Source of the DNA: an uncultured Clostridia bacterium
GTDB lineage: Bacteria > Bacillota > Clostridia > Oscillospirales > Acutalibacteraceae
Assembly (NCBI GenBank): GCA_947585965.1
Contig: CANPXK010000003.1
Span: 1-64,000, forward strand
Length of the DNA stretch: 64,000 nucleotides
Direction: 5' to 3'
In this document: in pieces, positions 21,712 to 31,914 of the stretch
How positions within the stretch are numbered: the stretch's first letter is position 1
Layout: every line of letters starts with the position of its first letter
Position numbers and translations under genes: made by a program
Notes under the pieces: generated by a model
Told to the model about the DNA's origin: nothing
What the model saw: the letters and a program-made list of their open reading frames with translations, nothing else
The model's database searches: none

Positions 21712-22206
21712 CTATTTAAACAATGCACTTGCATCTTCTCCGAAACTTCTGACCGGGAACAGCACAAACTCCGCTCTGCCCTCTATTTCATCATCGGAAA
21801 TAAATACCTCTTCATCTCCTGATTTAACAATGATTCCGTCCCGTCTTTCACTTTTTCCGGAAAATTCCGCACAATAAAATCTGTTTTCAATTTTAAATAA
21901 GACCGCATCGCCCTCTTTAAAGCTTTTCCCGGTCTTATTCACAACAACGGCAACATCATTTCCATTTATACTGATATTCTCAACAGGATATATTCCGTAA
22001 ACAAAGCAGAATATAACGGAAAAAACCAAAGCCGCCGCTGTAATAAAATACACAAACCCCAGAAAGCTCCGCCAGGCCGAAAGTTCGTCCGCTATATCAA
22101 GAAAACGTCTGTCTTCCACAGGTATCAGCCCTATACGACCATACTTTTTTATATGTGCTTCCGTCCGGGCATTATTATATTCAATATCTGTACCTTTCAT
22201 TTTCAT
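21712..22206 (-). CDS. Membrane protein with signal-peptidase-like fold lacking catalytic residues
   Basis: TM then 'ISINGNDVAVVVNKTGKSFKEGDAVLFK...DDEIEGRAEFVLFPVRSFG', collinear with LepB 'VTVDGTSMTDTLQDGDRLIIS...VENIIGKAEFRYYPFDAMG'. Start chosen at MKMKGTD. Confidence 0.7.
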   Translation of the reverse strand: MKMKGTDIEYNNARTEAHIKKYGRIGLIPVEDRRFLDIADELSAWRSFLGFVYFITAAALVFSVIFCFVYGIYPVENISINGNDVAVVVNKTGKSFKEGDAVLFKIENRFYCAEFSGKSERRDGIIVKSGDEEVFISDDEIEGRAEFVLFPVRSFGEDASALFK

Positions 22207-22233
22207 AAGCAAAACACCTCGGAAGCAGATAGC

Positions 22234-22259
22234 AAAAAAGGGACAATAAAGTCCCTTTC
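22234..22259 (-). terminator. Terminator downstream of rplS
   Basis: Minus strand AAAGGGACTTTATTGTCCCTTTTTT. Confidence 0.75.
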
Positions 22260-22267
22260 TGCGGCAA

Positions 22268-22612
22268 TTATTTGATTTGCTCTTTAACCTTGGCAGCTTT
22301 TCCGACTCTGCCGCGGAGATAGTAAAGCTTACTTCTGCGAACTTTACCGTTTCTGATAACCTTGACATCGACAACATTCGGCGAGTTTATAGGGAATACT
22401 CTTTCTACACCTACACCGTATGAAAGACGGCGAACCGTAAAGGTCTCGGCAACACCGCTGCCCCTTTTCGCAATAACCGTTCCTTCAAACATCTGAATTC
22501 TCTCTCTGTCACCCTCGCGGATATTCACGCTCACACGTACAGTGTCACCGACTGCAAATTTCGGCTTCTCCTCTTTCACAGAAGCCTGTGCGATTATCTT
22601 AAGTGCGTCCAT
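22268..22612 (-). CDS. rplS: 50S ribosomal protein L19
   Basis: '[60 protein letters not shown]'. Confidence 0.98.
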   Translation of the reverse strand: MDALKIIAQASVKEEKPKFAVGDTVRVSVNIREGDRERIQMFEGTVIAKRGSGVAETFTVRRLSYGVGVERVFPINSPNVVDVKVIRNGKVRRSKLYYLRGRVGKAAKVKEQIK

Positions 22613-22735
22613 TTCTATTCCTCCTGTTATTATAGACATTCTTGCGGCAAGCCGCAGAGGACTGTCCGTTTCAAAGTACGGCACTGAGCCATGCAATGAA
22701 GCCCATCACAAGTGACGGTATCCAAAGACCTAAAT

Positions 22736-22764
22736 ATTATAACATAATCCTTTCGGATTTTCAA
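22736..22764 (-). promoter_or_regulatory. Promoter of rplS (TTGAAA-17-TATAAT)
   Basis: Minus strand TTGAAA at 22764-22759, TATAAT at 22741-22736, 17-nt spacer. Confidence 0.75.
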
Positions 22765-22817
22765 GTATATTTTTTAATTTTATGAGCAAAGTTATGATAA
22801 AATTTTTTATAATCGAA

Positions 22818-24017
22818 TCAATTCTCTTTTGAAGTCTGACTCTTTTCGTCCGTATAATCCTTTACCATATATTTTGATATCATGAAACATACATCCTCAT
22901 AAGTACAGGTATACACATCATCCTCCTCGGAAATAACCGAAAGCTTATCTCCCTTTATCATATTATACATTACCCTTTCATTGTCATCAAAGCATACATA
23001 GACAGTGCTGATCGGTGTTACGGTTTTAATTACCGTATCGGAGGATTTTTCCGCCTGTTCAACATCCGCATGGGAACGGAGCTTTGTTTTTCCATCAAGT
23101 CCATAGACTTTGCTGTTTTCCGGTGGCTCAAAATCCTCCGGCATAACCTCTATGTATAAGTTTTCGGGATTGTCATTTATGTATTCAGGAATGGTATATG
23201 ACTCTCCGTCATTGTATACGCCGAACATACCGAAACCCTCGCCATAGCTGTATGACATTATACCCACATATGAACCCTTGGGTACGGTCGTCTTTTTTAT
23301 AGTCTTTCTGTCATCCGAATATACAGTCATATTTCTGAGAATCTTTCCGTATCTTACTATCATTTTTTTATCATATACCACGTCAAGTGAATTTCCGTAA
23401 TCATCGGCATATTTTTCCTTGGGGGAAAAACACGGAAGACCGTAATTCTCCCTGTAAACACCGACATAGGTATCCTCAAGTACCTCAGAAGCCGGAAGAG
23501 CAGGTGTATCTATAAGTCTGTCACTTTCCTTGACGGTATAATCCTTGGGGAGAAATTCTATAATATTCGCCTTTTCAAAATTCACTCCGCCGGAATCGGT
23601 ATATATTATAACAGTGGATTTGTCCTCATATTTTCCGATTATCCTTACAAGATCACCCTTTTTATAATATCTATCACCCGAATCTTTTTTAAATCTTCCA
23701 TAGCATTGTATACTGTCCCATAAATTTGTTCCATGATATTTTTTTGAGAAGCTGTCATATACCTTAAGAGTTTTTTCAACCTCTTTTGAGCTTATCATGC
23801 TTGCCTCGGCTGACGATTCGGGCTGAGTCTGCTCCGGTTCCTCCACGGATATCTCATCGGAAATATCCTGTGTTTCCTCATCCGCACTGCTTTCCGGAAC
23901 AGAGTCCCCCACAGCACTGACTGCGCTTTCAGTATCGTTGTTCTTGTTATTGTTCCGACAGGCAGCAGCAGATATTAATACAGCCGCCGCAAGCAATAAT
24001 ACAAATAATCTTTTCAT
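22818..24017 (-). CDS. Lipoprotein of unknown function (possible SH3-like domains)
   Basis: Lipobox-like 'LISAAACRNN', Ser/Glu-rich linker, beta-rich C-terminal part. Confidence 0.7.
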   Translation of the reverse strand: MKRLFVLLLAAAVLISAAACRNNNKNNDTESAVSAVGDSVPESSADEETQDISDEISVEEPEQTQPESSAEASMISSKEVEKTLKVYDSFSKKYHGTNLWDSIQCYGRFKKDSGDRYYKKGDLVRIIGKYEDKSTVIIYTDSGGVNFEKANIIEFLPKDYTVKESDRLIDTPALPASEVLEDTYVGVYRENYGLPCFSPKEKYADDYGNSLDVVYDKKMIVRYGKILRNMTVYSDDRKTIKKTTVPKGSYVGIMSYSYGEGFGMFGVYNDGESYTIPEYINDNPENLYIEVMPEDFEPPENSKVYGLDGKTKLRSHADVEQAEKSSDTVIKTVTPISTVYVCFDDNERVMYNMIKGDKLSVISEEDDVYTCTYEDVCFMISKYMVKDYTDEKSQTSKEN

Positions 24018-24037
24018 AAATATCTTCCCCTACAGGC

Positions 24038-24505
24038 TTACTTGTCAATTTTCTTTCGCTCTCTGAGTTCCCTGAAAAAATCCGACAGCATAGCCGAACA
24101 TTCATCCGCCAGAACCCCACCGATATATTCAGGCTTATGATTATACGGAAGTTCAAACAGATTTATAACAGATTTTACCGAGCCTGCCTTATAATCGTCA
24201 CAGCCATAAACAATACGTCTGAGCCTTGAATTTATTATCGCACCGGCACACATCGGACACGGCTCCAGCGTCACATATAATTCACACTGCCACAGCCGCC
24301 AGCCTCCGAGTTTCCTGCAAGCCTCATCTATTGCCATAAGCTCGGCATGATATAATGCATTTTTACCCGTTTCACGCCTGTTATATCCCGCTCCCGCGAC
24401 CTCGCCGTCCTTTATAACAACGGCACCGATAGGTACTTCGCCTATCTGATATGCCTTTTTTGCCTGCTCAACGGCAAGCTGCATAAATTTTTCATCAGCC
24501 GTCAT
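24038..24505 (-). CDS. tadA: tRNA adenosine(34) deaminase
   Basis: 'LYHAELMAIDEAC' and 'TLEPCPMCAGAI' zinc motifs. Confidence 0.95.
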   Translation of the reverse strand: MTADEKFMQLAVEQAKKAYQIGEVPIGAVVIKDGEVAGAGYNRRETGKNALYHAELMAIDEACRKLGGWRLWQCELYVTLEPCPMCAGAIINSRLRRIVYGCDDYKAGSVKSVINLFELPYNHKPEYIGGVLADECSAMLSDFFRELRERKKIDK

Positions 24506-24515
24506 TGTTCATCCC

Positions 24516-25442
24516 TCACATATCCGTAAGTATGGCACATAAAACAAAAACCAACAGCATAGATGAGCTGCTTACTACATCTTCTACAGGCTGAGCCGAG
24601 TGCAGTGTATTTTCGGAAAAAATACAATCAAGCCTTATTTTTCTCAACAGTATAAGAATAATACATACTAATGTCAATACAATTCCGATAATTCCCGCTG
24701 TATAAAATACCATACTGTCCGCATCTTCACTTATCAGACTGCCTGCCGCGGCTGTTGAAATTGCGAGTGCATTATTCATAAAATGAACAGCAACGGCCGC
24801 CGAAAAATATCCCGTGTATATTCTTACAAATCCGAGTATCATACCCGACAGGAAAGCAAATATCATCCCGCTTATGCCCGAATGTATCAGGGCAAAAATA
24901 ACCGATGAGATAACAACGGACATAAGCACATTATATTTTTTAAGTGAACCTATAATACAACCGCGAAAAAGAAGTTCCTCACATACGGCAGGAACAATCC
25001 CCACAACAAGAACAGCCATACACAAACTCGGTATATCCGTAATATATTTATTGATTGCCGTACCTGTTTCAACATTGAATATGCCGGCCGATATGAGCGA
25101 TGTAAGAAAATTTACAGTTGTGCATAAGCCAAATCCCAGCATTACAGCCATGACCCATTTCGGAAAGCCGCACCGCTTTTCCCTCGGCATCGTTATAAGC
25201 TTACCTATTTTTTCACATTTTACATGATACAGTATCAGAAACGGCAGCATTGATAAGCAGGTATTCAGAAAGAGGAAAAGCATATACACCGTATATGAAA
25301 TTTCGGAAAAGTATTTTATCAGAATAACCCCTGTAATAAAATTAACAAAAAGGATAAACACCCCCGCAAAAGCCGAAAGGTTTATGCGTTTTGTCATTTC
25401 AGCCTTGTAATCCGCCGCGGATTTGTTTTTACTGCTATTCAT
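24516..25442 (-). CDS. CPBP-family intramembrane metalloprotease
   Basis: 'VPAVCEELLFRGCIIGSL', 'SSVIFALIHSG', 'VAVHFMNNALAI' motifs in a multi-TM protein. Confidence 0.93.
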   Translation of the reverse strand: MNSSKNKSAADYKAEMTKRINLSAFAGVFILFVNFITGVILIKYFSEISYTVYMLFLFLNTCLSMLPFLILYHVKCEKIGKLITMPREKRCGFPKWVMAVMLGFGLCTTVNFLTSLISAGIFNVETGTAINKYITDIPSLCMAVLVVGIVPAVCEELLFRGCIIGSLKKYNVLMSVVISSVIFALIHSGISGMIFAFLSGMILGFVRIYTGYFSAAVAVHFMNNALAISTAAAGSLISEDADSMVFYTAGIIGIVLTLVCIILILLRKIRLDCIFSENTLHSAQPVEDVVSSSSMLLVFVLCAILTDM

Positions 25443-25446
25443 ACAC

Positions 25447-26709
25447 TCAATCCCCACTGCTGTTTTTCATTTTTTCGGCAGCAAGCAATACCGCTGTTTT
25501 GCCGCTGTGGAAATTAAGTCCACCCTGCATCCATACAGCATAAGGCTCACGCAGCGGAGCATCTGCCGATAGTTCAATAGAAGCACCGAGTGTAAACGCT
25601 CCCGCCGCCATTATTACCTTGCTGTCATATCCCGGCATATCCCAAGGCTCGGGAGTGACAAAGGAATCTATAGGAGAAGCCGCCTGAATTCCCTGACAGA
25701 AGCTTATAAGTCTTTCCTCGTTTCCGAGAAGAATTGCCTGTATGATATCCCCTCTTGCTTCGTCATACTTCGGAGTTACATCATATCCCAGAAGTTCAAA
25801 AAGAGCCGCCGCAAAAACAGCGGTTTTTACCGCTTCCCCGGTAACGTGCGGTGCATTGAACGCTCCCATAAAAAGCTCCCTGCTGTGTCCGAGCGTACAG
25901 CCTATTTCCTTTCCTGTCCCCGGAGTTGTAAGACGATAGGAGCAAGCCTCCACAAGCTTACGTTTTCCGGCTATATATCCGCCTGTGGGTGCAATCCCGC
26001 CACCCGGATTTTTAATAAGCGAGCCTGCCATAAGGTCAACAACACTTCCGGGAGCGGACTTCTCTACAAATTCACCGTAGCAGTTGTCAAGCATTACAAT
26101 ACAGTCCGGTGCTATACTTTTTGCAAGGTCGGATATCTTCCTTATATCATCAAAAAGCAATGTCGGCCGCAGTGAATATCCCCTTGAACGCTGTATATAT
26201 ACCATTTTTGTATCGGGTTTTACGGCACATTTTATTCCCTCGTAATCAATACCTCCGTCAGAGAGTAAATCCACCTGATCATAATTTATACCGAACTCCT
26301 TCAATGAACCGTTACAGTTTTCCCCAAAACCGATAACCCCTTGCAGGGTATCATACGGTACTCCCGTCACGGAAACCATGGTATCACCCGGGCGGAGTAC
26401 TCCGAAAAGCGCGACCGTAAGCGTATGCGTCCCGCTTGCAAAATTATGACGCACAAGGGCATCCTCCGTATCGAGTACCTCGGCAAAAATACTGTCGAGC
26501 GCCTCACGCCCTCTATCGCCGTAGCCATAGCCCGTTGATGCCGCAAAACAGCTTTCACTTACCCTTGCATTTTGAAAAGCCCTGAGCATTTTCAGTTGAT
26601 TATATTCCGTAATTTCATCAATTTCCTCAAAATAAGGGAGTACCTTTTTCATAGCTTTTTCTCCAAGCTCCCTTATTTCGGGCGATATGTCAAAAAAATT
26701 TTTTTCCAT
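25447..26709 (-). CDS. Methionine gamma-lyase / aluminium-resistance family PLP-dependent protein
   Basis: 'MLDNCYGEFVE', 'GSLIKNPGGGIAPTGGYIAG' PLP-Lys motif. Confidence 0.88.
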   Translation of the reverse strand: MEKNFFDISPEIRELGEKAMKKVLPYFEEIDEITEYNQLKMLRAFQNARVSESCFAASTGYGYGDRGREALDSIFAEVLDTEDALVRHNFASGTHTLTVALFGVLRPGDTMVSVTGVPYDTLQGVIGFGENCNGSLKEFGINYDQVDLLSDGGIDYEGIKCAVKPDTKMVYIQRSRGYSLRPTLLFDDIRKISDLAKSIAPDCIVMLDNCYGEFVEKSAPGSVVDLMAGSLIKNPGGGIAPTGGYIAGKRKLVEACSYRLTTPGTGKEIGCTLGHSRELFMGAFNAPHVTGEAVKTAVFAAALFELLGYDVTPKYDEARGDIIQAILLGNEERLISFCQGIQAASPIDSFVTPEPWDMPGYDSKVIMAAGAFTLGASIELSADAPLREPYAVWMQGGLNFHSGKTAVLLAAEKMKNSSGD

Positions 26710-26722
26710 TTTCCTTTTCTCC

Positions 26723-27499
26723 TCATGAATCCGACGGTCTGTATATATAAAATTCTCCGCAGTTTTCAAAACCCAGCCCTTTATAAAAGCTTTCGTTTTC
26801 TTTTATTTCTCTCATAATAAAAATTTCTCTGTTTCCGAGTCTGTCTATAAGAGAAGTGACACATACCGAGCCGTAACCGTTTTCCCTGTATCCCGGCCGT
26901 GTACATACCGCTCCGATTACGGCTGATTTATCGGTCATAGCCGCTGTCATTGCATAGGATAATAATTCATCACCGGACATGACTGCACAACATTCGGCAC
27001 AGCCATGACGCAGCTTATGTGATGTATCAAGAATAAAATCTTCATACAAGGGACATTCAAAACTCTTACTGCTGCAAACCGTCAACAGCTTATGTACAGC
27101 GGATAAATCGGGGGAAAAATCAACATCCGGATTATTACTGCGGTAATTGTCTGAGCTTTTACCGGCTAACCTCATTATAATTCCGCTTTCACTGCCGTCA
27201 AATAACTTTTCCTCACTCAGAACACTTGACGCACCGACAAGTGCAATAAATTCCCTTATCTCATCAACATCCGCATTTTCTCCGAGTACTGCCGTCATAT
27301 CACCGCAGTATTTTATAAGAACAGCCGTGGGATAATTATTTTCACCGTACTGTATCCAGAGTGATATAAGGCCGTCATAATCCTTATAGCTTTCAATAAG
27401 ACACAATATACGGCATGAATAAATATCCGCCGAATCACCGCAAAGCTTTAGAGCTCTGCTGATTTTTTCCTTATCCTTACAGTCAATATAATATATCAT
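26723..27499 (-). CDS. GNAT-family N-acetyltransferase
   Basis: 'VIGAVCTRPGYRENGYGSVCVTSLIDRL' acetyl-CoA-binding motif. Confidence 0.85.
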   Translation of the reverse strand: MIYYIDCKDKEKISRALKLCGDSADIYSCRILCLIESYKDYDGLISLWIQYGENNYPTAVLIKYCGDMTAVLGENADVDEIREFIALVGASSVLSEEKLFDGSESGIIMRLAGKSSDNYRSNNPDVDFSPDLSAVHKLLTVCSSKSFECPLYEDFILDTSHKLRHGCAECCAVMSGDELLSYAMTAAMTDKSAVIGAVCTRPGYRENGYGSVCVTSLIDRLGNREIFIMREIKENESFYKGLGFENCGEFYIYRPSDS

Positions 27500-28524
27500 T
27501 CGTTTCCTGCTATATTTTTCGCAAGTGCATACACAAGCTCATATACTGCCTTCGCATCATCTTCCGATATAAGACTGCTCGAGGAATGAAGATATCTGCA
27601 CGGTACGGATACTGCGATAGTACGAACACCGCTCCTTGAACGATGTATTGCTCCCGCATCATTTCCTCCGGCTATCATTGTTTTTGTCTGTACGGGAATA
27701 TTTTTTTCTTTTGCAATATTCATGGCAAGGGCATAGTATTCCTTATCATAGATAGTAGACCTGTCCATATATGAAACGACCGCGCCGTTTCCCACAATGC
27801 ATACTCTTTTTTCATTCCCGACGGTCGGAAGATCAGCCGCCGTTGTCGCTTCTATCACTATGGCACTGTCGGGAGCAACGGTATATGCCGCGGAAGTCGA
27901 ACCCCTGAGTCCTACCTCCTCCTGTACACAGAATACAAAATACATATCATACGGCAATTCCGATTTTATCATATCTGTAAGCACAAGGCATCCAAGACGG
28001 TCGTCAATTGCCTTGCTGATTATTCTTCCGTATTTGTTTTCATAAGGACTGTCAAATACAACACTGTCGCCAAGCCGTATATATTTTTCGGCTTCCTCCC
28101 TATTTTTCGCGCCTATATCTATGGCAAGTGACTTTACGGGGGGATTTTTCCCCTTTTCGTCCGAGCCTATCAGATGAAGCGGCTTTGAGCATACTACTCC
28201 CGGAATTTTATCCTTTCCCACAAAAAGCTGTTTTGCAAAGGCGGCACTGTCGTTTATTCCTCCGACGCATTCAAACTTTAACATTCCGTTATCCTGTATG
28301 TCTGTTACAATAAATCCGACCTCATCCATATGTGCGGAAAGCATAAGCTTTTTCTTTGCCCTTTGTTTTCCTTGTTTAAAGACTATCACATTACCCATGG
28401 AATCAATATTTATTTCATCGGCAAAGGGACGGATTTCATCAAGAATTATATCCCTGACCTCTCCCTCGTCACCCGATATTCCGCAGGCTGTGCAGAGTTT
28501 TTCAAGAAGTCCCGGTTCAAGCAT
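27496..28524 (-). CDS. M42-family aminopeptidase/endoglucanase-like
   Basis: 'LMLSAHMDEVGFIVTDI', 'IDDRLGCLVL', 'CVQEEVGLRGS', 'PCRYLHSSSSLIS'. Confidence 0.93.
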   Translation of the reverse strand: MLEPGLLEKLCTACGISGDEGEVRDIILDEIRPFADEINIDSMGNVIVFKQGKQRAKKKLMLSAHMDEVGFIVTDIQDNGMLKFECVGGINDSAAFAKQLFVGKDKIPGVVCSKPLHLIGSDEKGKNPPVKSLAIDIGAKNREEAEKYIRLGDSVVFDSPYENKYGRIISKAIDDRLGCLVLTDMIKSELPYDMYFVFCVQEEVGLRGSTSAAYTVAPDSAIVIEATTAADLPTVGNEKRVCIVGNGAVVSYMDRSTIYDKEYYALAMNIAKEKNIPVQTKTMIAGGNDAGAIHRSRSGVRTIAVSVPCRYLHSSSSLISEDDAKAVYELVYALAKNIAGNE

Positions 28525-29530
28525 TTCTTATCCCTCCCTGTGCAATATACACCGATAAAATTTCGGCTGTCTTTTCTATATCTCCCATATATACTGTTTC
28601 TGTTTGTGTATGCATATTTTTTTCGGGTATGGATAATACACCGCACGGTACTCCGCCGCGGGAAATTGCTATACCGTCCGCATTAGTTCCTGTATTTCCT
28701 CCGTCTACCTCAAAATCACACTTTGCGCCGAGCTTATGTGATATATCAATAAGCTTATCGGTAATTTTTCTTGAAAGCACCGGCGCTATGCTTATTATTA
28801 CACCGCAGCCAAGCTCGCCGCTTTTGGCTGACGGTACTCCCTCCTGCTTTGCAAAGCCCACATCAACGACTACCGCCTCATCAGGCTCAAGCTCAAATGC
28901 CGCTGTCTTTGCTCCGCTTTCGTTTGTTTCCTCCTGTGAAGAAAATACAAGCGATACTCTGCACGGCAATTCCTTTCCGGCAAGCAATTCGGCACATCTG
29001 ATAAGTGCGGCACAGCCTGCACGGTTATCCAGTGCGGAAACGCTTACCGTATCATTAAGCATTTCCCTGAAATTACTTTTTACGATTATGCTGTCACCAA
29101 GCGATACAAGCCCCTCTACCTTTTCGGCGGGCAGACCTGTATCAACCCATATATTGTCACGGCTGAGCGGTTCTTCACTTTTCGTAAGATGCGGCGGCAT
29201 TACACATACCACAGCCAATATATCCTCTTTTCCGTTTATGATAACAGCGCTTCCCGGCAAAGCACGCAAATCCATACCGCCCACAGGCTCAGCTTTTACA
29301 AAGCCTCTGTCGTCAATATATGTTGCCGTAAGAGCTATCCTGTCAATATGGGAATCAAGCATTATATGATAATTGCTATTCTTATCTCCCATTTCGGCTA
29401 TGACATTTCCGTTTGACATTCTTCTTACGCTTGCTGTTCCGTCAAGCAATTCCTTTATAATATCGAACATCTCACTTTCTTTGCCCGATATTCCCTTTTC
29501 GGTACAAAGCCTTTTGAGTATATCTTTCAT
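28517..29530 (-). CDS. M42-family peptidase, divergent paralog
   Basis: 'IMLDSHIDRIALTATYIDD', 'ALDNRAGCAALI', 'SSQEETNESGAK'; adjacent to and overlapping the first M42 gene. Confidence 0.88.
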   Translation of the reverse strand: MKDILKRLCTEKGISGKESEMFDIIKELLDGTASVRRMSNGNVIAEMGDKNSNYHIMLDSHIDRIALTATYIDDRGFVKAEPVGGMDLRALPGSAVIINGKEDILAVVCVMPPHLTKSEEPLSRDNIWVDTGLPAEKVEGLVSLGDSIIVKSNFREMLNDTVSVSALDNRAGCAALIRCAELLAGKELPCRVSLVFSSQEETNESGAKTAAFELEPDEAVVVDVGFAKQEGVPSAKSGELGCGVIISIAPVLSRKITDKLIDISHKLGAKCDFEVDGGNTGTNADGIAISRGGVPCGVLSIPEKNMHTQTETVYMGDIEKTAEILSVYIAQGGIRNA

Positions 29531-29582
29531 TTCTTTATTACTCTCCTCTATGTTGATTATTACATATGGCAGTAAAATAAGC

Positions 29583-30977
29583 TTACTTCATTTCATTTAC
29601 TATCTTTTTGAAATGCAGTCCTTTTTCCGCAAAATTCTTATACATATCAAAGCTTGCGCTTGCGGGCGACATAGCGACAATATCACCGCTGACAGCATTT
29701 TCTCTTGCCGCTTTTACAGCCTCCTCCATATTATTTACACGGATAATCACAGGATTATTTACGCAATAATTCGGTGCAGACTTTACAGCGGCTTCTATCT
29801 TATCTGCTGTTGCTCCGAAAAGAATAAGTACTTTTACCGTATCGGGTACTGCTTTTCCCATTTCATCGTATGGAATTTTTTTGTCATAGCCGCCTGCAAT
29901 AAGGATAATCTTCTGCTCAAACAGTGACAGCATACCTTTTACCGTCCTTGTGGGGCTTGTACCGATTGCATCATTGTAATACTTCACTCCGTCAAGTTCA
30001 CGTACAAGCTCCGCACGGTGTTCAACGCCGCCGAATGTTCTTGCCGTCCTTACAATAGTATCCGTATCAACCATGCCCCACACTGCGGCTATTGCCGCAA
30101 GATAATTTTCTATATTATGGAGTCCAGGTATTTTTATATCGGAGGCAGTCATTATTTCGGTTTCTTTACCGTATTCGCTAAAAATCACTTTTCCGTCCGA
30201 ATTCATATATACTCCGTTTTCGGGTTTATTTCTGCGTGAGAAGAAATACAGTTTTCCCCTCACATCGTCCTTGAATGAGCGGGCAATGTCATTATCAAGG
30301 TTGAGTACTGCTCTTCCGAAAGCATTCTGGTGGAGTATTATATTTTTCTTTGAGTCGATATATTCCTGCATATCCTTATGGATATCGAGGTGATTGGGTG
30401 CGAGGTTTGTAACAACGGCTATATCCGGACTTTTTCTCATAGATATGAGCTGAAAACTTGACAGTTCAACTACAGCTATATCATCGGTTTTTATGGTTTC
30501 TATATCGGGCAGAAGCGGTCTGCCTATATTTCCGCCGAGGTGTACATTATAACCCTGAGCCTTAAGCATTTCGGAAATAACGGTTGTTGTTGTAGTTTTT
30601 CCGTCACTGCCCGTAACGGCAATAATCTTACAGGGGCAAAGGTCAAAGAAAACCTCCATTTCGCTTGTAACGGCGGCACCATGTTTTCTTGCCTCTACAA
30701 GTTCGGGCATATAAAATTTCATGCCCGGTGTACGGAATATGATATCGGCACCGAGGTTTTTCAGATAATCCTCCCCGAGCCTTAGTTCAGCACCATATTG
30801 TTCCGCAATATCCGCATTTTCACCGAGAGTTTCACGTTCTCTTTTATCGCAGGCAAGTACATTTGCACCGTACTTTTTAAAGAGTCTGATAAGCGGAAGA
30901 TTACTTCCACCTATTCCGCAGAAAGCAACGGTTTTACCGTTGATGTAATTAAAAAAATCAATAATTTTGTTATCCAT
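29583..30977 (-). CDS. murD: UDP-N-acetylmuramoyl-L-alanine--D-glutamate ligase
   Basis: 'VTGSDGKTTTTTVISEML', 'NLAPNHLDIH', 'AIGTSPTRTVKGMLSL', 'LIAGGYDKKIPYDEM'. Confidence 0.95.
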   Translation of the reverse strand: MDNKIIDFFNYINGKTVAFCGIGGSNLPLIRLFKKYGANVLACDKRERETLGENADIAEQYGAELRLGEDYLKNLGADIIFRTPGMKFYMPELVEARKHGAAVTSEMEVFFDLCPCKIIAVTGSDGKTTTTTVISEMLKAQGYNVHLGGNIGRPLLPDIETIKTDDIAVVELSSFQLISMRKSPDIAVVTNLAPNHLDIHKDMQEYIDSKKNIILHQNAFGRAVLNLDNDIARSFKDDVRGKLYFFSRRNKPENGVYMNSDGKVIFSEYGKETEIMTASDIKIPGLHNIENYLAAIAAVWGMVDTDTIVRTARTFGGVEHRAELVRELDGVKYYNDAIGTSPTRTVKGMLSLFEQKIILIAGGYDKKIPYDEMGKAVPDTVKVLILFGATADKIEAAVKSAPNYCVNNPVIIRVNNMEEAVKAARENAVSGDIVAMSPASASFDMYKNFAEKGLHFKKIVNEMK

Positions 30978-31095
30978 AAATATAACCACTCCTAAAATAA
31001 AAGTCAAAAACTCCGCCTCTTAATTATATGACAATCCCTACCAAAAATCAAGACACACGATTTACAGAAGGTAACTGCTGTCATTAAAACATAGA

Positions 31096-31134
31096 GAAAA
31101 AGGGAACCAGGTGCCAAAATAACACACAGTTCCC
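31096..31134 (-). terminator. Terminator downstream of sortase gene
   Basis: Minus strand GGGAAC...GTTCCCTTTTTC. Confidence 0.7.
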
Positions 31135-31142
31135 TTGTTTGT

Positions 31143-31880
31143 TTAATTATTTTTATCTATTATCGGACCGGATATGAGCTTTGCATATACAAAGCATCTG
31201 TATGGCGTTAAATTAAGCTCATCAAAAGGATAACAGGTGTACATGATCAGATTTTCATAATTAAGACTGAAATCATATGCACTTGAATCTGTGCTCGATT
31301 TAACCTGAATATCGGTTATTTCATATGTGTATGTTCCGTAATATGTGCGGATAGTTACCTTCTGACCCTTTTGTGCATACTTGAAACTGTTGAATGCCGT
31401 ATTGTTATGCCCTGCAATCATTACAGTCTTACCATATCCGGGAATATATCCTCCCGAATACATTCCCACACCATTATTCAACTGATAGTTGCCGTCACCG
31501 AAATATAATGAGGTATATATCTGACAGTCATCAATAATCAGTTCCCCCATACGTTGACCGTAATAGGGGTATTTTACGGATGACAAGGGAATTCTTTTCT
31601 GTTCCCTCGGCTTCACATCCGGAATATTCTTATCTGCCGGCTTGCTCTCATCACCAACGCTGCTTTCCTCCGCCGGTACAAATATATTATAACAATCTGC
31701 GGAAATATCCAAATCACTATCGGTGAAATAAGTCTTGCTCATTTCAGCAAATTCACTGACATAAGGATATAACATCGCAGTGGTTATTGAAAGTGCCAAT
31801 AAGGAAAAAATAACGGGAAAAATCACAAAACCAATCCAGCCGCCTTCCGGTCGTCGTTTTATTTTACTTTTGCGCATCAT
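31143..31880 (-). CDS. Class D-like sortase (paralog 1)
   Basis: N-terminal TM; 'YGKTVMIAGHNNTAFNSFKYAQKGQKVTIRTYYGTYTYEITDIQV' (His) and 'LIMYTCYPFDELNLTPYRCFVYAKLISGP' (Cys/Arg). Start at MMRKSK by RBS AGAGGGAAG. Confidence 0.92.
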   Translation of the reverse strand: MMRKSKIKRRPEGGWIGFVIFPVIFSLLALSITTAMLYPYVSEFAEMSKTYFTDSDLDISADCYNIFVPAEESSVGDESKPADKNIPDVKPREQKRIPLSSVKYPYYGQRMGELIIDDCQIYTSLYFGDGNYQLNNGVGMYSGGYIPGYGKTVMIAGHNNTAFNSFKYAQKGQKVTIRTYYGTYTYEITDIQVKSSTDSSAYDFSLNYENLIMYTCYPFDELNLTPYRCFVYAKLISGPIIDKNN

Positions 31881-31914
31881 AATACACTTCCCTCTGAAGT
31901 TCCGGAGTAATATA

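Noticed and set aside
28629-29369. 246-aa plus-strand ORF antisense to the second M42 gene
   Set aside because: Ser/Pro-rich shadow ORF inside a conserved peptidase gene.
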